A stretch of 64,000 nt of DNA from Sphingopyxis bauzanensis. GTDB taxonomy: Bacteria > Pseudomonadota > Alphaproteobacteria > Sphingomonadales > Sphingomonadaceae. This document shows, piece by piece, positions 50,538-58,120 of this stretch. The number at the start of each line of letters is the position of its first letter. Positions within the stretch are counted from its first letter, which is position 1. The notes beneath the pieces were generated by a model. It worked only from the letters and a program-made list of their open reading frames with translations, was not told where the DNA came from and did no database searches. The position numbers and the translations under genes are program-made. The stretch lies in the NCBI RefSeq assembly GCF_002205675.1, contig NZ_NISK01000001.1, positions 801,054-865,053 on the forward strand. The letters are read 5' to 3'.

Positions 50538-52925
50538 TCAGAAATCCTTGCTGACCTTGATCCCGATCAGGCGTGGGCGGATGACGGTGTCGTAAAAGAC
50601 GCCGCCGGTCGCGGTGTCGCCGCCGGCGTCACCGCAGACGGTTTCGACGCATTGCACGCCCGAATTGATCACGCCGTTGCTGTCGAACAAATTGGTCGCG
50701 AAGATTTCGGCGCGCCAGCTCTCGGCGGTGATGCCGAAGCTCATGTCGACGGTCGAATAAGACGCGAACTGGCCCTTGATGCCGTTCTGCTCGGTTCGCA
50801 AATCGCTACGCCGCTTGCCGACATGATTGGCGGCGAGCTGAAAATGACCGTCATTGCCCATCAGCGGGAATTCATAGCGTGCGACGATATTGCCCTTGAA
50901 CTTGGGCGTGACGGGCAGGGCGGTTCCGGCAGGCGCAAGCAGCGCGTTGGCCGATCCGTCGGTACCCGGAAGGGCGCAGTCGAACGTCGCATTGGCGATG
51001 CGGCAGAAATCTTCGCGGATTTCGGCGTCGTTATAGCTGAAGCCGGCGTTGAGCGAGAAGCCGTCCTGCCGATAGCTGAGGTCCATTTCGACACCACGGA
51101 TGCGCGCGATCCCCGCGTTGCGGATTTCGGTCAGCCCGTTGGGGCCGAGGAAGGAGAGCTGAATGCCGTTCCAGTCCTCCTGATACACCGCGCCGTTAAA
51201 GCGAATCGGCCCGAAGCTGGTTTTCCAGCCGAACTCGTAATTGTCGAGCGTATCGGGTCCGTAGGGTGCGAGCCCGCCGCGCCGGTTAATTCCACCCGGC
51301 CGAAATCCGCGCGAGAAGGTACCGTACACGAGCGCATCGTTGCTGATCTTGTACGTCAGGTTCAGCTTGTGGATGAAGTCGCTGTCATTGGTTCGTTCGT
51401 CCAGATTGGTACATGGACTGTTCGGCAGCGCGGCGGGAGCGAAGCAGGCGGCTTCGCCGGTCCGGCTGCTGTAACCCGACGAAAAGCCAAAAAAGCCGAT
51501 GAGGCTGTTGTCGAATTTATAGACGCGCCCGCCACCGGTCAGCGTCAATTTGTCGGTGATGTCGAACGACAGCTCGCCGAACGCGGCATAGTCGCGATCG
51601 ACGCGCTTTTGCTGGGTCAGCCAGATGTTGCTGTCGGTTCCGGTCACGGTGATCGCGTCGGCAATATCGTCGATGATATAATTTTGTTCGATGTTATGGC
51701 TCTGGCGCTGATAAAATACGCCGCCGATAAAGCGGATGCGGGCGTCGGCGGGCGACGCAACGCGCGCTTCGAAGAAATTGCGGCGATAGCGGTCCTTGCC
51801 CTGAATATATTGGTTCGGGTTCACCAGATCATCGTTGTTGTCATAGAAATACGAGCCATATCCGGCGATCGCGTCATAGAAATACGCATAGTCCGAATAG
51901 TCGCTTTCGGTTACCGTCTGGCGCCGCAAATGGCCGCCGGTAACGGTCAGGTCCCAGTTGCCCAGCTTGCCCTCGATAGTGAGCGCGGCCTGGATCCACT
52001 TATCCTCGGCGCTTTCGGGGTTGTATTGCACCGTCTGGAGATCGCCGTTAACCGACGTCGAGCGTTCTTGCGCGAAGCTGCCGTTCGATTTCTGCACCTG
52101 GCCCATCACCAGCGGGCGGATCGTCCAGTCATCGTCGAGCTCGATGCCCAGCGCCAAACGCGCGCCATAAGTGTCGACGCCGTTATAATCCTTTTCGACC
52201 AGGTCGGCGTTTGACTGGGTGATTCCCGACGAGGCATAGGTGCGGCTGCCCGCAATATTGTCGATATAGCCCGCATCGCGGCGATACCAGCCAACGAGGC
52301 GCAGCGCCGCGCGATCGCCGAGCGGGGCGTTGACGAAGCCCTCGGCAATGCCGCCGATGCCGCCATGCGCGACGCTGTTCAGCTGGAAAGACGCCTCGCC
52401 ATAGGTGCCGCTAGTATCGGGCTTGTTGGTGACGAGTTTCAGCGTTCCCGCCATCGAACTGGCGCCATAAAGCGTACCCTGCGGCCCCGCGAGCGCCTCG
52501 ACGCGCGCCAGATCATAGGTGTGGATATCGAGTGCGCCCTGGATCGTCGTGACGGGCATTTCATCCAGATAGGTGCCGACGGTCGGCAGCGAGGCCGAGT
52601 GGTTGGCGTTTTCGCCCGACGACACGCCGCGGAAATAGACCTGGGCAAAGCCGGGCGCCGCCGACTGGATCGTCACCGAAGGCAGGAATTTGACGACGTC
52701 CGAAAACTCGTTGACTTGCAACTGGTCGAGCCGCTCGGTGCCGATCGCGGTGATCGCGAGCGGGACATCCTGCAAATTCTGTTCGCGCTTCGACGCGGTG
52801 ACGACGATGTCGCGATCGTCGTCGATCGCGGCCTCCTGCGCCAGCGCCGCGCCCGACGTACACAAGATGCTGCTGGCGAGCAGAAAAGCGCTGCTGCGGA
52901 CCAGACCGGTTGAAAGCTTGACCAT
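50538..52925 (-). CDS. TonB-dependent outer-membrane receptor
   Basis: A 795-residue receptor. The signal peptide (SSAFLLASSILCTSGAALAQ) is followed by a plug domain starting DIVVTASKREQNLQDVPLAITAIGTERLDQLQ and containing VYFRGVSSGE and TLYGASSMAGTLKLVTNKP. The beta-barrel ends in IGIKVSKDF with terminal Phe. It is the sphingomonad type of receptor for organic substrates, not a clear siderophore receptor. The downstream permease on the same transcript suggests a two-membrane uptake path. The start at 52925 is fixed by the signal peptide; the frame is open far upstream without homology. Confidence 0.95.
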   Translation of the reverse strand: MVKLSTGLVRSSAFLLASSILCTSGAALAQEAAIDDDRDIVVTASKREQNLQDVPLAITAIGTERLDQLQVNEFSDVVKFLPSVTIQSAAPGFAQVYFRGVSSGENANHSASLPTVGTYLDEMPVTTIQGALDIHTYDLARVEALAGPQGTLYGASSMAGTLKLVTNKPDTSGTYGEASFQLNSVAHGGIGGIAEGFVNAPLGDRAALRLVGWYRRDAGYIDNIAGSRTYASSGITQSNADLVEKDYNGVDTYGARLALGIELDDDWTIRPLVMGQVQKSNGSFAQERSTSVNGDLQTVQYNPESAEDKWIQAALTIEGKLGNWDLTVTGGHLRRQTVTESDYSDYAYFYDAIAGYGSYFYDNNDDLVNPNQYIQGKDRYRRNFFEARVASPADARIRFIGGVFYQRQSHNIEQNYIIDDIADAITVTGTDSNIWLTQQKRVDRDYAAFGELSFDITDKLTLTGGGRVYKFDNSLIGFFGFSSGYSSRTGEAACFAPAALPNSPCTNLDERTNDSDFIHKLNLTYKISNDALVYGTFSRGFRPGGINRRGGLAPYGPDTLDNYEFGWKTSFGPIRFNGAVYQEDWNGIQLSFLGPNGLTEIRNAGIARIRGVEMDLSYRQDGFSLNAGFSYNDAEIREDFCRIANATFDCALPGTDGSANALLAPAGTALPVTPKFKGNIVARYEFPLMGNDGHFQLAANHVGKRRSDLRTEQNGIKGQFASYSTVDMSFGITAESWRAEIFATNLFDSNGVINSGVQCVETVCGDAGGDTATGGVFYDTVIRPRLIGIKVSKDF

Positions 52926-53028
52926 GAGACCCCTCTCGAATGACAACTCTGTGACGCGAGGATGACGCAGCGCAGCATAAGCGCAAGCATTGTTGTCGAG
53001 GCGACGAGGTTGTTGGTCGAAAATGTCG

Positions 53029-54888
53029 TCAGCTGTTGCCAAAAGGCAACGAATTTGTCGGCGTTGCCGATTGGGAATGCGCGGGTACGGCGGGATATTC
53101 GTCGAGAACCGCCCCCAAAGCGCGCTTGAGTGGGCCGAGCCAAGCGTCATAGGGCCGCCACTGATCGACCCCATCGCGATTGATCGGACGGCGGACCTGC
53201 TCGCTCGATGCGGTTCGCACCGCGCGCGCATTGGTGTGGAACGCCATGCAGGCCTCCTCGAACGGCAGTCCAAGATAGCCAAGCATCGCGCGCACCTCGG
53301 CCTCAGGATTGTCGAGCAATGCTTCGTGGATCACCCGGTGGACGCGGCCCGGCTGGACTGCGTCGATATGCGCCATCAACCGCACATAATCACGGTAGTA
53401 AGTGCCCATGTCGGCCAAGTCGTAGCTGAACGCCTGCCCCTTGGCATAATGTTGGCGGAAATTGGACCAGCAGCAGTCGAGCGGATGCCGCCGCGCGTCG
53501 ATGATCTTCGCATGGGGCAGGATCAGGCGGATCAGCGGGACATAGCGCCAGTTGTTCGGCAGCTTGTCGATATAGAAAGGCTTGCCGGTCTTGCGCTGGA
53601 CGGCGGTGCGGCGCAGAAACGCCGCGCCCATTTCGGCCAGCCGTTCGGACGGTGCGTCAGCGAGCGCGGCGACCCAGTGACGGCCTTCGCCCTGCGTTTC
53701 GCGCCCCAGACCGAGGGCGAGCGCGGGGATATCGGGTAGCTCCATCGTCCCCTCGACCGCCGAATGGCTGGCGAGAATCTGTTCGATCAACGTCGAACCG
53801 GCGCGCGGCATGCCAAGGATGAAGATCGGATCGGGCGCCGGATCGCCCATGTCCATACGCGCGGCAAAAAAATCAGGGGTGCAGGTCGCGATCGCGGCAT
53901 CGACGATTGTGCGGGTATCGGCAGCGTCATAACAAAGCTGCCCGGCGCGGATCGCATTGCCCGCGGCATAATGGCGAAAGGCGGGTTCGACGTCGCCAGC
54001 ATCATCATAGGCTTTGCCAAGCGCAAAATGCAGATGCAGCCGGTCGTCGTCGCGCTGTTCGCCAGCGGGTTCGGCGGCGACCAGCGCGGCTTCCATCGCC
54101 GCGCGGTCGTCGGCACTGAACCGGATCGTTTTCAGATTGGCGAGGCTCCACCAAAGTTCGCCGAGGCCGGGATCGACGGCAAGCGCGTGGCGATAGGCGG
54201 CGATGCTGTCGTCCTGTCGCCCGACCGTCTTGAGCAGATGGCCATAGCTCATCCACAGCTTGGCATGTTCGGGGAAGCGCGCGGTCAGCTGTTCGTAGAG
54301 TGCGAGCGCTTCGTCATAGCCACCGATCCGTCCGAGCGCCGCCGCTTTCAAATTGACGTGCGCCGGATTGTCGGGGTCGTCGCCGAGCACCGCATCGAGC
54401 GTTTCGGCCGCCTCGGCAAAGCGGTTCTGCTTGTAGAAGACGGTGGCGAGATTGGCGCGGGCCGCCCCGAAACCCGGGGCGAGTTCGAGCGCCCGGTTCA
54501 GCAATTTTTCGGCGTCGGCGTAACGTCCGATCCGACCCGCGACCTCGGCCAGCATGCGGATCGCGGCGACATCGGTCGCATCCTCGCGTAGCCGCTGGCG
54601 CAACGCGGTTTCGGCGTCGGGCAGGCGGTTTTCGGCGAGTGCCAGCGCGGCATCGACCATGGCTTCATCATGAATTGTGGCGCCGACCGCGGCGAGCGAA
54701 GCAGCTTGCGCTTCCGCTTCGCGGTTCAGCGAGCGCAACGCATGCGCGGCAAGCCGGTGCGCGGCCGCGGACGTTGGCACCGCTTCGATGATCGCCTGTG
54801 CCTGTGCCAGCGCGGCAGCAGGCTCGGCGGCCAGCAAGCGGCGGGCATTGGCCAGCGCTGCATCGTGGGTGAGCGTCGCTATTGTCAC
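53029..54888 (-). CDS. TPR-repeat sulfotransferase-domain protein
   Basis: A 619-residue cytoplasmic protein. Tetratricopeptide helices fill about residues 1-330 (for example RYADAEKLLNRALELAPGFGAARANLATVFYKQNRFAEAAETLDAVL). The C-terminal sulfotransferase domain has the PAPS 5'-phosphosulfate loop FILGMPRAGSTLIEQILASH near 345-365 and the 3'-phosphate region IIDARRHPLDCCWSNFRQHY near 460. Such fusions often sit beside TonB receptors in sphingomonads; their acceptor is unknown. The start is GTG at 54888, 4 bases after the upstream stop. Confidence 0.88.
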   Translation of the reverse strand: MTIATLTHDAALANARRLLAAEPAAALAQAQAIIEAVPTSAAAHRLAAHALRSLNREAEAQAASLAAVGATIHDEAMVDAALALAENRLPDAETALRQRLREDATDVAAIRMLAEVAGRIGRYADAEKLLNRALELAPGFGAARANLATVFYKQNRFAEAAETLDAVLGDDPDNPAHVNLKAAALGRIGGYDEALALYEQLTARFPEHAKLWMSYGHLLKTVGRQDDSIAAYRHALAVDPGLGELWWSLANLKTIRFSADDRAAMEAALVAAEPAGEQRDDDRLHLHFALGKAYDDAGDVEPAFRHYAAGNAIRAGQLCYDAADTRTIVDAAIATCTPDFFAARMDMGDPAPDPIFILGMPRAGSTLIEQILASHSAVEGTMELPDIPALALGLGRETQGEGRHWVAALADAPSERLAEMGAAFLRRTAVQRKTGKPFYIDKLPNNWRYVPLIRLILPHAKIIDARRHPLDCCWSNFRQHYAKGQAFSYDLADMGTYYRDYVRLMAHIDAVQPGRVHRVIHEALLDNPEAEVRAMLGYLGLPFEEACMAFHTNARAVRTASSEQVRRPINRDGVDQWRPYDAWLGPLKRALGAVLDEYPAVPAHSQSATPTNSLPFGNS

Positions 54889-54892
54889 AGGG

Positions 54893-56503
54893 TCAGCTTT
54901 TCGCCGCGCGCGCCTTGGCGACTGCCTGCTTCAACGCGTCATAACCAATTTGCCCCTGGAACAACTGGTCGCCGACGATCCACGTCGGGGTCGCGTTGAG
55001 CTGCAACTGGGTGGCGATCGCCAGATTGCTGTCGAGCTCGCGCTGGAACAGCGCTTCGTTTGCGGTTGCATCGGCGGTGCCGTCGGTGACCACACCGACC
55101 TTGGCGGCGGCGGCGGCGATCGCTGCCTTGTCGAGCGAGCTGGCGGCGAACATCGCGTGGTGGAACGCGTCATATTTGCCTTGTCGCGCCGCGGCGAGCG
55201 CCATTAGCGCGGCATCGCGGCTCTGCGGCGCGATGATCGGCAGCTCGCGGAATACGACCTTCAGTCGCCGATCCTCGCGGATGAGCCGGTCGACGTCGGG
55301 CACGCTCGCACGGCAGAAGCCGCAGGCATAATCGGTGAATACCACCAAGGTGACATCGCCATCGGCGTTGCCCGCCCAGGCACCGGCATAGGGCTTTTCG
55401 AGCGCCGGGCGGATCGCGCCGATCGCCTTGGCGATTTCGCCATTGCGCTGCGCTTCGAGTGCTTCGGGAATGATCTGCGGGTTCGCCTTGATATAATCGG
55501 CGACGATCGTCTCGACTTCGCTCTTGCTCATCCCGCCGCCCATGCGCCCGCCGAGCCAGAAGACCGCGGCGAGCAACAGCAGGCCGCCGAGCGCGATGCC
55601 CCAGATACGCGTCGATCCGCTATCCATCCCCATCCCCTTGATTTGCGGCAAGCGCGGCGCCGCCATCGGCTTGGCGGTCACGGGCTTTTTCGGTGGCGCT
55701 GCGATCAGTGGCGAGCGGTCGTCGCCCTCGGCTATGGCATCGACGCGCGCGGCGGGGACTGCGGTTCGCGCGGCGTCGCCGGCAAACAGCGGTAGATCGG
55801 GCACCGATGGCTCTTTTACGTGCGCCGCGGCTTCCTCGCGCGCGAGCAATTGTTCGAGCCCCGATGGCGGCGGCGCCAGTTCCTCGCGCGGGCTGGGGCG
55901 CAGCTTCGTCGCGGCCTCGCCAATACTCCCGCGGATGCTTTCGCTCCCGGCCTTGGCGATTTGGCCGACGCCGGTCTTGGTCCGCTCGGCGACCTCGCCA
56001 AGCCCGCGGCCCGCGTCACTCGACAGCTTCCGGGCCTTGTCGCCAAGTGCCAGCTTGTTCCATGCTGCGCCGGTGGCTCTGACGGTGGCGCGGCCTGCAT
56101 GCGCCGACCCACGCCCGATCGCGCGCGCAGCCTGCGCGGTCAGCGCGCCGGTTCTGGCGGTGAGTTCACCGGTACGGCGCGGGATTTCCAACGCCGCGAC
56201 GCGCGCCGGAATGTCGGCGCGGTCGCCGACATGGATGGTCCAGTCGGCAAAGGCGTCGGCGCCATCGCGCAACGCCTGCCACACCCCAGCGGCGCCCACC
56301 TTCATCTGGTCTGATGTGATCACCGGCTTGCGCGCGGGCTTATCTGCCGCGGAATAGCGCGATACGTCGATACCAACCGGCGGGATGTCGCGCGGCTTTG
56401 CCAGACCTTCGGTCGGCGACGCGGGCGGCAGCGGGGCGGCATCCGCCGTCGGCGCGGGATCGCGCAGCCATGGCTGGTAATATTCGTCTTTCTTATCGGT
56501 CAC
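54893..56503 (-). CDS. Membrane-bound DsbA-family thiol oxidoreductase with long cytoplasmic extension
   Basis: A 536-residue protein. The last 210 residues form a DsbA-like thioredoxin fold with the active site CGFC at 394-397 (FTDYACGFCRASVPDVDRL) and the cis-Pro motif NATPTWIVGDQLFQGQIGYD. One membrane helix (WGIALGGLLLLAAVFWLGG, 301-319) precedes it. The first 300 residues have no signal peptide and should be cytoplasmic. They are Ala/Arg/Lys-rich, with a helical TARTGALTAQAARAIGRGSAHAGRATVRATG region at 115-145 and Pro-rich ends. Usual DsbA proteins lack this extension. The GTG at 56503 follows AAGGG at normal spacing. Confidence 0.83.
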   Translation of the reverse strand: MTDKKDEYYQPWLRDPAPTADAAPLPPASPTEGLAKPRDIPPVGIDVSRYSAADKPARKPVITSDQMKVGAAGVWQALRDGADAFADWTIHVGDRADIPARVAALEIPRRTGELTARTGALTAQAARAIGRGSAHAGRATVRATGAAWNKLALGDKARKLSSDAGRGLGEVAERTKTGVGQIAKAGSESIRGSIGEAATKLRPSPREELAPPPSGLEQLLAREEAAAHVKEPSVPDLPLFAGDAARTAVPAARVDAIAEGDDRSPLIAAPPKKPVTAKPMAAPRLPQIKGMGMDSGSTRIWGIALGGLLLLAAVFWLGGRMGGGMSKSEVETIVADYIKANPQIIPEALEAQRNGEIAKAIGAIRPALEKPYAGAWAGNADGDVTLVVFTDYACGFCRASVPDVDRLIREDRRLKVVFRELPIIAPQSRDAALMALAAARQGKYDAFHHAMFAASSLDKAAIAAAAAKVGVVTDGTADATANEALFQRELDSNLAIATQLQLNATPTWIVGDQLFQGQIGYDALKQAVAKARAAKS

Positions 56504-56556
56504 TTATTGCCCTTGTGCATCGCTTGATGCGATGCTTTGCCCCTGTTCGCCCGAAT

Positions 56557-57960
56557 CTAGCGCCGTTTGCGCTCGCGTTCCACCTCGGCGCGAGCGACCA
56601 GCGAAATATCCTGTGCACGGATCCAGTCGGGCGTGCCTTGGGACAGACCCTGCATCGCCAGTTCGGCATTACGCAGCGCGAGCGATGCCTGTCCACCCTG
56701 CAGGGTATAGCGTTCCGCCGAGGCGAGCGCGGCGCGCGCCTGATCGCCCTTGTTCGCATAGACGATGCCAAGCTGATACCAGGCAAAGGGATTCTGGTTG
56801 TCTAGCGCGACCGCGGTTTTCAGCACTTCCTCGGCCTCGGCGAAATTCGCCGGATCTTCGGTCGCGATCAGCGCATGGCCCAGGGTCGCGCTGATCAGCG
56901 GCTGCGACCTGGATATCGTCACCGCCTTGCGCAGCGCCGGAATCGCTTCTTTGGGACGTCCCGATTCGAGCAGCACCTGACCTTCAAGCTCAAGGAAATA
57001 GGGGTCGCTTGGATCGGTCTTGAGCAAGGCGTCAACCTCGGCCAGCGCCTTTTGCGGATAGGCGCTGCGGTGCCAGGCGTAAGCGCGGGCGTAGCGGGCG
57101 GGGATGCTGGTGTTGGTTTCGGGGAATTTGCGCAATGTGCGATCGGGATCGGTCATAAAGCCCGACAGCTTCGCCTTGATGCGCTGAAAGCGTTTTTCGA
57201 TCGCTGGGTCGGCAGGCTTGGCCCACGCCGGATCGATGACATACACCTCACGCAGCGTCTGGATGCGATCGCCCGACATCGGGTGGGTGCGGCCATAGGC
57301 CTGATCGTCGTCCTGCTTGACCGCGTAGCGGAATTCCAGATTCTGCAATTTCTTGAAAAAGGCAAGGCTGCCGCGGCCGCTGATCCCGGCTTTCGACAGA
57401 TATTGCGCGCCTGCGGCGTCGGCGGTCGATTCCTGCACCCGGCTGAACGCCAGGAATTTGCCAAGCGCGGCCTGCTGCCCAGCCATCATGACCCCCATAC
57501 CGGCCTCGCCCGCGCCCGCCGCGATCGCGGCGGCGCCAAGCAGCAGGCTGAGCAGCGAGATGCCGGTCGCGGTCTTGGCGCCGTCGTTGACGCGAATCGC
57601 ATGGCCGCCGATGACATGGCCCAGCTCGTGCGCGAGCACGCCCTGCACTTCTTCGGCGGTATCGGCCGCCTCGATCAGCCCGGCAAAGACATAGACGTCC
57701 TGACTGCCCGCGACGAACGCGTTGATGCTGGGATCGCCGAGCAGATGGACGCGCACCTGGCCAGGTTGCAGCCCCGCCGCGACGAGCAGCGGGTCCATCA
57801 TGTCCTGAAACAGCGCTTCGGTTTCTGCATCGCGCAGGATCGACTGCGCCATCGCCGGGCGAATCGCGACCGCCAGCATCGCGAGTAGGGTCAGGACGAT
57901 ACGGAGCAACGGGCGCCAGGCGCTCGTCCGAAGTATCGATTGGGAGGAGGAGGGCATCAT
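56557..57960 (-). CDS. M48-family metalloprotease with TPR domain (BepA-like)
   Basis: A 467-residue exported protein. The signal peptide (PLLRIVLTLLAMLAVAIRPAMAQ) is followed by the peptidase domain, with VHLLGDPSINAFVAGSQDVYVFAGLI, the zinc motif LAHELGHVIGGH near 120, ESTADAAGAQYLSKAG providing the third ligand, and THPMSGDRI. C-terminal TPR helices (PQKALAEVDALLKTDPSDPYFLELEGQVLLESGRPKEAIPALRKAV) follow. The layout is that of BepA/YfgC, which assists BAM and LptD assembly or degrades failed barrels. The frame stays open upstream. ATG codons at 57984, 57960 and 57957 are all possible; 57960 has the best spaced GGTGGGCAGG. Confidence 0.85.
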   Translation of the reverse strand: MMPSSSQSILRTSAWRPLLRIVLTLLAMLAVAIRPAMAQSILRDAETEALFQDMMDPLLVAAGLQPGQVRVHLLGDPSINAFVAGSQDVYVFAGLIEAADTAEEVQGVLAHELGHVIGGHAIRVNDGAKTATGISLLSLLLGAAAIAAGAGEAGMGVMMAGQQAALGKFLAFSRVQESTADAAGAQYLSKAGISGRGSLAFFKKLQNLEFRYAVKQDDDQAYGRTHPMSGDRIQTLREVYVIDPAWAKPADPAIEKRFQRIKAKLSGFMTDPDRTLRKFPETNTSIPARYARAYAWHRSAYPQKALAEVDALLKTDPSDPYFLELEGQVLLESGRPKEAIPALRKAVTISRSQPLISATLGHALIATEDPANFAEAEEVLKTAVALDNQNPFAWYQLGIVYANKGDQARAALASAERYTLQGGQASLALRNAELAMQGLSQGTPDWIRAQDISLVARAEVERERKRR

Positions 57961-58061
57961 CCTGCCCACCCTCGCGCTGCGCATCTGAACATCGACTGAA
58001 GCCATAAAGACTTTGTGGGGGTCAGCGCGTGCGGAGGCAAGGCGAGACTTTATCGGAACGC

Positions 58062-58102
58062 CATCACTGCTTCCCCTGGCCTTCGCCGGGGAAGCAGTGA
58101 TG
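58062..58102. terminator. Long perfect hairpin downstream of rne
   Basis: A perfect 15-bp stem (58062-58076 with 58088-58102) is extended inside by GGC-CTTC-GCC. It lies 18 bases after the rne stop. No T run follows on the minus strand, so it may be a 3' stabiliser or REP element rather than an intrinsic terminator. Confidence 0.5.
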
Positions 58103-58120
58103 AGACTTGCTCCGTTTGGA

